Shown: piece by piece, positions 14,425 to 22,392 of the stretch
Numbering within the stretch: the first letter of the stretch is position 1
How the letters are laid out: each line of letters opens with the position of its first letter
Assembly (NCBI GenBank): GCA_021789355.1
Contig: JAJYJR010000026.1
Location: 1-22,392 of the forward strand
Direction of reading: 5' to 3'
DNA from: Chloroflexota bacterium
GTDB taxonomy: Bacteria > Chloroflexota > Limnocylindria > Limnocylindrales > CSP1-4
DNA length: 22,392 bases
Made by a program: the position numbers and the translations under genes
The notes under the pieces: model-generated
Database searches by the model: none
Told to the model about the DNA's origin: nothing
Seen by the model: the letters and a program-made list of their open reading frames with translations, nothing else

Positions 14425-14490
14425 CTGGGCCTACCTGCGCCTGGAGGAACTGAGGACGGTCAGCCATGCCCGGATCGTCTGGCCCGGCAA

Positions 14491-14530
14491 CCTGAGCTTT
14501 GCCGTGGGTCTCACGGCGCTCCTCGTCAGG
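14491..14530. promoter_or_regulatory. Nested inverted repeat in the marR/ABC divergent gap, candidate MarR operator
   Basis: GCCGTG (14501-14506) and CACGGC (14512-14517) flank a 5-nt centre. Outside them, CCTGA (14491-14495) and TCAGG (14526-14530) form a second, imperfectly centred pair. Dyad symmetry of this size between a MarR gene and its divergent target fits a dimer-binding operator. The promoters themselves are not obvious in this G+C-rich gap. Confidence 0.4.
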
Positions 14531-14577
14531 ATCGCCTGCGGGTCCATGGGCCGCAGCGGCGGGCGCGACACGTGAGC

Positions 14578-16509
14578 ATGCGGCGGGGGGCCGGGGGCGC
14601 CGGGGGCGCGACGGGATGGGGGCTGATGCGCTCGTTCCGCCGGGACGAGTCGGTCACTTCCCAGCGGCTGTCCGCGGGCATCCTCCGGCGCATCGCGCGT
14701 TTCGCTGAGCCCTACCGGCGGATGCTGGCCGTGTTCCTCGGGCTGATCGTGCTGGACGCGCTGATGAGCGCGGCGAACCCGCTCATCTACCGGGCCATCA
14801 TCGACGATGGCATCCTGCCCCACCACGCGGGCGTCGTGGTCGACCTGGCGCTCCTGCTCGCCGGCCTCGCGCTGGCCGACGCGGCCCTGTCCCTGTGGCA
14901 GCGCTGGATCTCCGCGCGGGTCGGCGAGGGCCTCATCTTCGACATGCGCACGAAGGTGTTCGCGCACTTCCAGCGCATGCCCATCGCGTTCTTCTCGAGA
15001 ACCCAGACCGGTGCGCTGGTCAGCCGGCTCAACAACGACGTGCTGGACGCGCAGCAGGCGTTCACCGACACGTTCTCATCGGTGGTCGGCAACGTCATCG
15101 GCGTGGTGATCACCATCGCGGCCATGCTGCTGCTGTCCTGGCAGATCACCCTGGTGGCGCTCGCGCTGCTGCCGCTCATTCTCCTGCCGGCTCGCTGGGT
15201 GGGGCGGCGGATCCAGGCGATCACCCGGGAGAGCTACAACCTCAACGCGAAGATGATCTCGATGATGACCGAGCGCTTCAACGTCGCAGGGGCGCTCCTG
15301 GTCAAGCTGTTCGGCGAACCGCTGCGCGAGATCCGGAGCTTCGAGGAGAAGGCGGGCCGGGTGCGCGACATCGGGATCACCCAGGCCATGTACACGCGGG
15401 TCTTCATGGCCGCGATCCTGCTCACCGCCGCGCTCGCCACCGCGCTGGTGTACGGCTGGGGCGGCGTGCTGGCGGCCGGCGGCGCGCTGCAGGTCGGCAC
15501 GGTGGTCGCGCTGACCGCCTACCTGAACCGGCTGTACGCCCCCTTGACGGCCCTCTCCAACGTGCAGGTCGACATCATGACCGCGCTGGTCAGCTTCGAC
15601 CGCGTCTTCGAGGTGCTCGACCTGCAGCCCATGGTCGCCGAGAAACCGGACGCCGCGGCGATCCCGGACGGCCCGGCCACCATCGAGTTCGACCACGTCG
15701 ACTTCAGCTACCCGAGGGCGGAGGAGGTGTCGCTGGCCTCGCTCGAGTCGGTCGCGGTCCTCGACCAGGCGCCGTCCCAGCAGGTGCTATTCGACGTGTC
15801 GTTCACCGCCCGGCCGGGCCAGCTCGTGGCCCTGGTCGGCCCCTCGGGCGCCGGCAAGACCACCATCAGCCACCTCGTTCCGCGGCTCTACGACGTGCGC
15901 TCGGGCGCCATCCGCATCAACGGCGTCGACGTGCGGGAGGCCACCCTGGACTCCATCCACCGCGCCGTGGGCGTGGTCACACAGGACGCACACCTCTTCC
16001 ACGACACGATCCGGGCGAACCTGCTGTACGCGAAGCCCGACGCCTCCGACGAGCAACTCTTCGAGGCGCTGCGGGCGGCGCAGATCCTCTCACTGGTGGA
16101 GTCGCTGCCGGCCGGCATGGACACCGTGGTGGGCGATCGCGGGTACCGACTGTCCGGCGGCGAGAAGCAGCGCATCGCGATCGCGCGGCTGCTGCTCAAG
16201 GCGCCGGACATCGTGGTGCTCGACGAGGCTACGGCCCATCTCGACTCCGAGTCGGAACTGGCGGTCCAGCTTGCGCTCCGGACCGCGCTCGCCGGGCGCA
16301 CCTCGGTCGTGATCGCGCACCGCCTGTCGACCGTACGTAACGCCGACCTGATCCTGACGGTCGCCGGCGGCCGGATCGTCGAACGGGGCACGCACGCAGC
16401 GCTGCTCGCGGCGGACGGCCTCTACGCCGAGCTGTACCGGACGCAGTTCGCGCGCCAGGCGGAGACGGACACGCTCGACAGCCCCGAGCCGATGGCTGCC
16501 GCGGGCTGA
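14578..16509 (+). CDS. ABC exporter half-transporter (fused membrane and ATPase domains)
   Basis: A 643-aa protein from ATG 14578. A GTG two codons earlier and ATG 14626 (627 aa) are also possible; no start has a strong ribosome site. The membrane domain runs from about 45 to 340 with six helices. The nucleotide-binding domain follows: Walker A GPSGAGKTT (421-429), Q-loop Q469, signature LSGGEKQR (525-532), Walker B IVVLDEATAHLD (545-556) with catalytic Glu550, and H-loop His581 (IAHRLST). All ATPase residues are intact, so a homodimer would have two competent sites. An extra segment (about 381-402) sits between the first strands of the ATPase domain. The substrate is unknown; lipids or drugs are typical. 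The divergent MarR gene suggests ligand-induced expression. Confidence 0.93.
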   Translation: MRRGAGGAGGATGWGLMRSFRRDESVTSQRLSAGILRRIARFAEPYRRMLAVFLGLIVLDALMSAANPLIYRAIIDDGILPHHAGVVVDLALLLAGLALADAALSLWQRWISARVGEGLIFDMRTKVFAHFQRMPIAFFSRTQTGALVSRLNNDVLDAQQAFTDTFSSVVGNVIGVVITIAAMLLLSWQITLVALALLPLILLPARWVGRRIQAITRESYNLNAKMISMMTERFNVAGALLVKLFGEPLREIRSFEEKAGRVRDIGITQAMYTRVFMAAILLTAALATALVYGWGGVLAAGGALQVGTVVALTAYLNRLYAPLTALSNVQVDIMTALVSFDRVFEVLDLQPMVAEKPDAAAIPDGPATIEFDHVDFSYPRAEEVSLASLESVAVLDQAPSQQVLFDVSFTARPGQLVALVGPSGAGKTTISHLVPRLYDVRSGAIRINGVDVREATLDSIHRAVGVVTQDAHLFHDTIRANLLYAKPDASDEQLFEALRAAQILSLVESLPAGMDTVVGDRGYRLSGGEKQRIAIARLLLKAPDIVVLDEATAHLDSESELAVQLALRTALAGRTSVVIAHRLSTVRNADLILTVAGGRIVERGTHAALLAADGLYAELYRTQFARQAETDTLDSPEPMAAAG

Positions 16510-16514
16510 CAGGC

Positions 16515-16558
16515 GGCTGACGGACGGCTGACGGACGGCCGGCGAGCGGCCGGCGAGC
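16515..16558. repeat. Two back-to-back 11-bp tandem duplications
   Basis: GGCTGACGGAC occurs twice (16515-16525, 16526-16536), immediately followed by GGCCGGCGAGC twice (16537-16547, 16548-16558). All copies are exact. They fill most of the 83-base gap between the ABC exporter and azlC. Confidence 0.85.
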
Positions 16559-16592
16559 AGGACCCCGCCCGATCGCCTACAGTCGGCCGCGC

Positions 16593-17477
16593 ATGACGAG
16601 CCAGGGATCCTCCGCCGGCGGCGGCGACGCGCCGCCGCGCGAGGGGGCGCCGGGTGGCGGGCCCATGCCGTCCGCGGAGCTGCTCTCGGCGTCGCGCCGG
16701 CAGCTGCTGCTGGAGTCGGCTGGGATCGCCATCTCCTCCGGCGGGTTCGGGCTGGTGTACGGGCTCGCGGCCAGGAACGCCGGGTTCAGCCCGGTCGAGG
16801 CGATCGCGATGAGCGTCCTGGTCTTCGCGGGGGCCTCCCAGTTCGCCGCAGTCGGGCTCGTCACGGGCGGGCTCGCGTGGCCGGGGATCGTGCTGCTCAC
16901 GGCGCTGCTGAACGCGCGCCACCTCCTGTACTCCGCCGCGCTTGCGCCGTGGTTCAGGAACCGGTCCAAGACACGCCGTGCCTCCATGGCGTACGTCCTC
17001 ACGGACGAGTCGTTCGCGCTCTCGATCGCGCACTTCCAGCGTCTGGGGCACCTGGACGAGCCGGGCTACTGGATCGGCGCGATCACCTCGACCTACATCC
17101 CGTGGAACGTCATGACGGCGGTGGGAGCCCTGCTGGGGGGCCAGATCGCGGATCCGAGCCGGCTCGGGCTGGACGTGGTCTTCCCGGCGGCGATGGCGGG
17201 GCTGGCCGTTGGGCTCGTCACCGCCCGCCGCGAGCTCGTGGCGGCGATCGTGGGTGCCGGCGTGGCGGTGCCGCTCGGCCTGGTCATCGGGCCGGCCGCG
17301 GGGATCGTGGCCGGAGGGCTGCTGGGCCCGCTGGCCGGCATGGCCGTCCCGCCGATACGCCGAGGGTCGCGCTGGCCGGCCGGCTCTGAAGCGCCGCTCG
17401 AGGCGTCCCGCGAGGCTCAGTTGCTGGCCGACGCGGAGGCCGCGGTCGGGCCGGACGACGAGGCCGGCCTGCCATGA
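16593..17477 (+). CDS. azlC: AzlC-family branched-chain amino acid exporter, large subunit
   Basis: A 294-aa membrane protein. The family core begins near residue 40 with AGIAISSGGFGLVYGLAARNAGFSPVEAIAMS, then VFAGASQFAAVGLV, LNARHLLYSAALAPWF and YVLTDESFAL, all typical of AzlC. AzlC and AzlD together export branched-chain or other hydrophobic amino acids. The N-terminal 24 residues are Gly/Pro-rich, and ATG 16665 (MPSAELLS...) is a plausible shorter start. A weak -10, TACAGT at 16578-16583, lies nine bases before ATG 16593, which would make the message nearly leaderless. The C-terminal 40 residues are hydrophilic and unusual in length. The stop overlaps the azlD start (ATGA). Confidence 0.92.
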   Translation: MTSQGSSAGGGDAPPREGAPGGGPMPSAELLSASRRQLLLESAGIAISSGGFGLVYGLAARNAGFSPVEAIAMSVLVFAGASQFAAVGLVTGGLAWPGIVLLTALLNARHLLYSAALAPWFRNRSKTRRASMAYVLTDESFALSIAHFQRLGHLDEPGYWIGAITSTYIPWNVMTAVGALLGGQIADPSRLGLDVVFPAAMAGLAVGLVTARRELVAAIVGAGVAVPLGLVIGPAAGIVAGGLLGPLAGMAVPPIRRGSRWPAGSEAPLEASREAQLLADAEAAVGPDDEAGLP

Positions 17478-17803
17478 GCCTCGGGCTGGTGTTCCTCGCA
17501 GCCCTGATGGGCGCCGTGACGTACCCCTCGAGGGCGGTTCCGCTGCTGGCGCCCGGGATCGAACGCCTGCCCTCCGGGGTCCGGCTGTATCTTCGGCTGG
17601 TGGGGCCCGCGGTGCTCGCGGCCCTGGCCGCGGCCAACGTGATGGTGGTGTCGGTCGCGGGCCGGCCGTCGTTTCACGTGGGCGTCGAATGGTTCGCGGT
17701 CGCCGCGTCGATCGCGCTCGTCGCGTGGCGGCGGAACCTGTTCCTGGGGCTGCTGATCGGGGTGGCGCTGGCGGCGGCATCACGGGCGACCGGCCTGGCG
17801 TGA
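17474..17803 (+). CDS. azlD: AzlD-family branched-chain amino acid exporter, small subunit
   Basis: A 109-aa protein with about four hydrophobic helices; the family segment AVTYPSRAVPLL (about 14-25) corresponds to the usual T-Y-x-x-R-x-x-P-L of AzlD. Its ATG lies inside the azlC stop (ATGA), so translation is coupled and gives matched subunit amounts. It ends 22 bases before a convergent gene. Confidence 0.9.
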   Translation: MSLGLVFLAALMGAVTYPSRAVPLLAPGIERLPSGVRLYLRLVGPAVLAALAAANVMVVSVAGRPSFHVGVEWFAVAASIALVAWRRNLFLGLLIGVALAAASRATGLA

Positions 17804-17825
17804 CCCGGTCCCGCGACGGCAGGGG

Positions 17826-18562
17826 CTACTCGGGCAGCGTCAGGATGTAGCCGGTGAAGTCCTTCACCAGCGGCCCCGGGTTGAGATCGGGCGGCAGGTC
17901 GGGAAGCCGGACCTCCTCGTCGTCCGACAGCGCGATCCAGTCGATCAGCTCCCGGTTCACGATCAGGGTTCCCACCCGACCGCGCTGGTGTTCGCTCGCA
18001 GAGGCGTATTCGATCCAGGCCTCGGTGATCGGGACCATCGGCTTCCGGCGGCGGACGTTCAGGATCGGATCGGCGCCGGGCAAGGAGTGCACGTACCCGT
18101 GGACCGTGTAGGGGCCGGTCTGCATCGTGACGGGGAACGAGCGGACACGGGCACGCCGCCCGGAGTTGCCCCGCGGTCCGGCGGCGCGCACGGCCAGCAG
18201 CTCGTCGCGATACACCGTCATCTCCCCGACCTCGATCGCCCGTCCATCCTCCAGCCCGATCGCGACGGCGTCCACGAGCACGTAGGCGTCGTGGGCGTTG
18301 AGCGTGTCGGTGAGCCGGTCGGCGTCGAGCCGAAGGAAGCCGAAGACGCGGCAGTCCTCCGCGTAGCCGGCAAACTCGACCTCGGGACGATCGGGCGCCG
18401 GCTCGGGGACCGGCTCCGGTGCGAGGCTCCCCGGCGAGGTTCCGGCCATGGCCGCCCACAGGCGCTTCCAGAGCGCATGGACGCCGGTTCCGCTCGCGCT
18501 CCTGCGGACCGTCGTGTCTCCCGTGGCCATCGCGCCCGCCGTCCCCGCGACCCGCCCCTCGC

Positions 18563-18566
<4 letters not shown>
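17826..18566 (-). CDS. Hypothetical 246-aa protein coupled to a c-di-GMP protein
   Basis: The GTG at 18566 is chosen because it overlaps the upstream stop (GTGA). The N-terminal 60 residues are flexible (Ala/Gly/Pro/Glu-rich) and end in a PEPVPEPAPDRPE linker. The folded part starts near EFAGYAEDCRVFGFLRLDADRLTDTLNAH (64-92). Then comes VLVDAVAIGLEDGRAIEVGEMTVYRDELLAV, and a domain with VHGYVHSLPGADPILNVRRRKPMVPITEAWIEY and GTLIVNRELIDWIALSDDEEVRL. The pattern 'xVxGxVH-x-x-P-G-x-D-P ... R-R-x-x-F/M-x-P-[VI]-T' recalls an uncharacterised DUF, but I cannot name it with confidence. No signal peptide or membrane helix is seen. Overlap with a GGDEF/HD-GYP gene suggests an effector or partner in c-di-GMP signalling. 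Confidence 0.78.
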
Positions 18567-20134
<1,568 letters not shown>

Positions 20135-20310
20135 CCTACCGAAGGTACCGCCCGCTCCCCTCCTTACGAGCCAGGAGACCTTGCAGTCCAGCTTGCATCG
20201 CTGCCCGTGTCGCTTTCTTCACCGCGGCGCCCACATCCGCTGAACACTGGCCCGCGAAGATAGAGGTGACCGGGCGGGACGGAGGGTCCGGCCCGAAGGA
20301 GTGCAATGCG

Positions 20311-20520
20311 ATGCCTGACCTCGATCACGCGCTCGGCGATCTCAAGCGAACCACCCGCGCAGCGATGCGGCGGCGGCGGCTCGCCAGCCCCGGCACCGAG
20401 GCCTGGCGGCAGGCCGACGAGATGGTGCACGAGCTGGCGGCCGTGATGGGCGAGCTGCGCGCGCTGCTCGATCGCCGCCAGGGCCGCCGGCTGCAGCCCG
20501 TCCGCGTGCGCATCCGCTGA
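20311..20520 (+). CDS. Small basic helical hypothetical protein
   Basis: A 69-aa protein. AAGGAG ends nine bases before ATG 20311, which decides this start over a longer frame. The sequence is Arg-rich and strongly helical: DHALGDLKRTTRAAMRRRRLAS, then TEAWRQADEMVHELAAVMGELRALLDRRQG. A heptad-like run of hydrophobic residues in the second helix suggests a coiled coil or dimer. There is no membrane segment. The family is not recognised. It is divergent from the GGDEF/HD-GYP gene, with about 176 bases between starts. Confidence 0.62.
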   Translation: MPDLDHALGDLKRTTRAAMRRRRLASPGTEAWRQADEMVHELAAVMGELRALLDRRQGRRLQPVRVRIR

Positions 20521-20574
20521 CGCGAGCGGGTCGGCCGGGAAACCGCTGGCCGTACTCCGGCGTACCCTGCCGCA

Positions 20575-20598
20575 GCTCCACCCCCGGAGGGTGGGAGC
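20575..20598 (+). terminator. Hairpin between the small basic gene and the lipoprotein gene
   Basis: GCTCCACCC (20575-20583), a 5-nt loop and GGGTGGGAGC (20589-20598) pair over nine bases with one bulged G. It lies 54 bases past the stop and 15 bases before the next start, so it is either a terminator or a leader structure. There is no T-run. Confidence 0.35.
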
Positions 20599-20613
20599 CG
20601 CGGGAGGAAGCGG

Positions 20614-21162
20614 ATGAGGATCTCCGTGACGCGGACGCGGCATGCGTCCTGGGGCCTGGTGCTGCTGGCGGTCGGTCTCGTGTCCGGCGCGTGCTCCGCC
20701 GGCGTCAGTTCCTCCCCGCGGACCCCGGCCGTGCCGAGTGCGAGCGCCGGTTCGATCACGGTGAGCGCTGCGGCCACCAGCGGCCTCGGGCCGTTCCTGA
20801 CCGGGGCGGGCGGCCGGACCCTGTACATCCTCACCAGGGACAGCCCGGGCGCCACGACGTGTACGGGCGCATGCGCGAGCGCCTGGCCGCCGTTCACGGT
20901 TCGCACCGGCGCACCGGCCGTGGCAGGGACGGGCGTGGCCGGCACGCTGGGGACGGTCACCCGGCCCGATGGCAGCACGCAGGTCACCCACGACGGGATG
21001 CCGCTCTACTACTACAGCGGCGACACGCAGGCCGGCCAGACGAACGGCCAGGGGGTCCAGGGGATCTGGTACGTGGCCCTCGCGGCGGGCAACATCGCGG
21101 CGCCGGCCTCGGCGGCGCCGGCCTCGGCGGCGCCGGCCGCCTCCGGATACAGCGGGTACTGA
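20614..21162 (+). CDS. COG4315-type secreted lipoprotein (Lipoprotein_15 repeats)
   Basis: A 182-aa protein with GGAGGAAG just before the ATG. It has a basic N-terminus, hydrophobic stretch 12-26 and lipobox-like SGAC with Cys27, then a Ser/Pro linker. Two copies of the family repeat follow. The first is GRTLYILTRDSPGATTCTGACASAWPPF (about 67-94) with C83 and C87 and the hallmark C-x-x-x-C-A-x-x-WPP. The second is the GxPLYYYSGDTQAGQTNGQGVQGIWYV segment (about 127-155), matching the usual 'G-x-P-L-Y-x-x-x-x-D ... G-Q-G ... W-x-x'. The function of the family is not established; it is found on the outer face of the membrane. The C-terminus is an AAPAS repeat encoded by a 15-base tandem repeat. 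Confidence 0.88.
   Translation: MRISVTRTRHASWGLVLLAVGLVSGACSAGVSSSPRTPAVPSASAGSITVSAAATSGLGPFLTGAGGRTLYILTRDSPGATTCTGACASAWPPFTVRTGAPAVAGTGVAGTLGTVTRPDGSTQVTHDGMPLYYYSGDTQAGQTNGQGVQGIWYVALAAGNIAAPASAAPASAAPAASGYSGY
21097..21138 (+). repeat. 15-bp tandem repeat in the lipoprotein C-terminus
   Basis: The unit GCGGCGCCGGCCTCG occurs exactly at 21097-21111 and 21112-21126, with a third partial copy of 12 bases. It codes for AAPAS repeats and is prone to copy-number change without frameshift. Confidence 0.85.
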
Positions 21163-21203
21163 CGAGGCCGGGCGACCGGGCGCACTGGTGACGGACGGCG
21201 GCG

Positions 21204-21232
21204 GTGACTCCGGCCGGGGATCCGTGTAGAGT
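21204..21232 (+). promoter_or_regulatory. Candidate sigma-70-type promoter for the aminotransferase
   Basis: GTGACT (21204-21209, four of six matching TTGACA), a 17-base spacer, and TAGAGT (21227-21232, four of six matching TATAAT). It sits 40 bases before the start codon and downstream of the lipoprotein stop, suggesting the aminotransferase has its own promoter. Confidence 0.45.
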
Positions 21233-21272
21233 TCGGGCCATCCCCGCCCGAGCCAACCGCGAGGAACTCTCC

Positions 21273-22392
21273 ATGTCCCTGCCCACCCGCTCCCTCACGC
21301 CGGCCCCCCCGGACCCCATCCTCGGACTCACCGAGGCATTTCGCGCCGACCCGCGACCCGGCAAGGTCAACCTGGCCGTGGGGGTCTATGTCGACGGCGC
21401 GGGGACCACCCCGGTCATCCCGTCGGTGCTGGAGGCCGAGCGCCGGCTGCTGGAGCGCGCCGGGTCCAAGGGCTACCTGCCGATCGACGGCCGCCCCTCC
21501 TACCGGAGCGCGGTGCGCGACCTGGTGTTCGGCGCCTCGCATGAGGTCGCGCTGTCCCGCCGGTCGGTCACCGCACAGACCCCGGGTGGCACGGGCGCCC
21601 TGCGCGTGGCGGCCGACTTCCTGCTCCAGACCGGGTCGAGCCGCACCGTCTGGTTGAGCGAACCCACCTGGCCGAACCACCCGCAGCTCTTCTCGCTGGC
21701 CGGGTTCCAGGTCCGCGAGTACCCGTACCTGGACACGACCGGGCGCCGGCTGGACGTGGGCGGGCTGCTGGGGGCGCTGCGGTCGGCGGTCCGTGGCGAC
21801 GTGGTGGTGCTGCACGGCTCGTGCCACAACCCCTCTGGCGTCGATCCCGACGCCGCGACCTGGCGGGCCATCGGAGACGTGATCCTGGAGCGCGACCTCA
21901 TGCCGATCGTCGACTTCGCCTACCAGGGGTTCGGGCACGGCCTGCGCGAGGACGCGGACTGGATCGAGGGGCTCGCTCGGCCTGGCCTGGAGTTCCTCGT
22001 CGCCTCGTCTTTCTCGAAGAACTTCGCCCTTTACAGCGAGCGTGTCGGCGCGCTCACGCTGGTCGCGGCCGACGAGGGGCGGGCCGCCGCGGCCCTGGGC
22101 CACCTCAAGATCGCGATCCGCGCGAACTACTCCAACCCGCCCTCCCACGGCGCGGACATCGTCGAGACCATCCTCTGCGACGCCGGGCTGCGGGCGCAGT
22201 GGGAGACGGAGCTGGCGGGGATGCGCGGGCGGATCCGCGGGAACCGGGCGGCGCTCGTCGACGCGCTCTCGTTCGCCGGCGTGGCAGGCGACTGGGAGCC
22301 GCTGCGGCACCAGCGCGGCATGTTCGCCCTGCTCGGGCTGACGAGCGAGCAGGTCGCCCGGCTGCGCGACGAGTTCGCGATCTACGCGGTGG
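21273..22392 (+). CDS. Aspartate/tyrosine-type class I aminotransferase (3' end outside window)
   Basis: 373 codons are visible and the frame is open at the window edge; E. coli AspC is 396 aa, so about 25 residues are missing. Landmarks of the AspC/TyrB group are PPDPILGLTEAFRADPRPGKVNLAVGVY near the start, KGYLPIDGRPSYR, CHNPSGVDP (Asn186), VDFAYQGFG (Asp214, which pairs with the PLP ring nitrogen) and SFSKNFALYSERVGAL with the PLP-binding Lys249. IRANYSNPPSHGA follows. It transfers amino groups between 2-oxoglutarate/glutamate and aspartate or aromatic amino acids; which substrate is preferred cannot be read here. Start ATG 21273 has GAGGA at a suitable distance. Confidence 0.93.
   Translation, partial: MSLPTRSLTPAPPDPILGLTEAFRADPRPGKVNLAVGVYVDGAGTTPVIPSVLEAERRLLERAGSKGYLPIDGRPSYRSAVRDLVFGASHEVALSRRSVTAQTPGGTGALRVAADFLLQTGSSRTVWLSEPTWPNHPQLFSLAGFQVREYPYLDTTGRRLDVGGLLGALRSAVRGDVVVLHGSCHNPSGVDPDAATWRAIGDVILERDLMPIVDFAYQGFGHGLREDADWIEGLARPGLEFLVASSFSKNFALYSERVGALTLVAADEGRAAAALGHLKIAIRANYSNPPSHGADIVETILCDAGLRAQWETELAGMRGRIRGNRAALVDALSFAGVAGDWEPLRHQRGMFALLGLTSEQVARLRDEFAIYAV

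Overview
The window is high-G+C bacterial DNA with short gaps, many GTG/TTG starts and many 1-4 nt gene overlaps. No rRNA, tRNA, CRISPR or insertion sequence was recognised. The mix of genes (CstA, paired ArsA/Get3-like ATPases, AMMECR1, a GGDEF plus HD-GYP hybrid, a COG4315-type lipoprotein, a YkoP-like protein, VapBC) would fit an uncultivated Chloroflexota lineage (Limnocylindria/Dormibacteria-like) or a deep actinobacterium. That placement is inference; nothing here is diagnostic of phylum.

Layout. 218-2269 (+): a C39-like cysteine protease-fold protein and a beta-propeller lipoprotein, six bases apart, the first visibly lower in G+C than the rest. 2344-2730: the 3' remnant of a NarL/LuxR response regulator. 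2823-3521 (+): a VapBC toxin-antitoxin pair with an apparently leaderless promoter. 3581-7439 (-): a compact six-gene operon in which every junction overlaps by 1-4 bases. It holds two ArsA/Get3-like ATPases, two unrecognised proteins (one with a CxxxC pair), and two small paralogous proteins at the first and last positions. 7557-9326 (-): a CstA-type transporter whose gap to that operon holds two hairpins.

9655-11121 (+): a membrane-anchored unknown and two dimeric alpha/beta-barrel proteins, one LsrG-like. 11082-13000 (-): an MFS transporter and a YkoP-like protein, converging on and overlapping the LsrG-like gene by 40 bases. 13233-14424 (-): AMMECR1 and a MarR regulator. 14578-16509 (+): an ABC exporter divergent from marR, with a nested inverted repeat between them. 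16593-17803 (+): AzlCD amino-acid exporter. 17826-20134 (-): a GGDEF/HD-GYP c-di-GMP protein overlapping a 246-aa unknown. 20311-22392 (+): a 69-aa basic protein, a COG4315-type lipoprotein, and an aspartate/tyrosine aminotransferase cut by the window end.

The best candidate for something undescribed is the 3581-7439 operon. One ATPase keeps the catalytic switch I aspartate and the other has lost it, which suggests an asymmetric pair. The flanking small paralogues share an LGxMLGIP...LRLLPYAV signature that I cannot assign to a named family.
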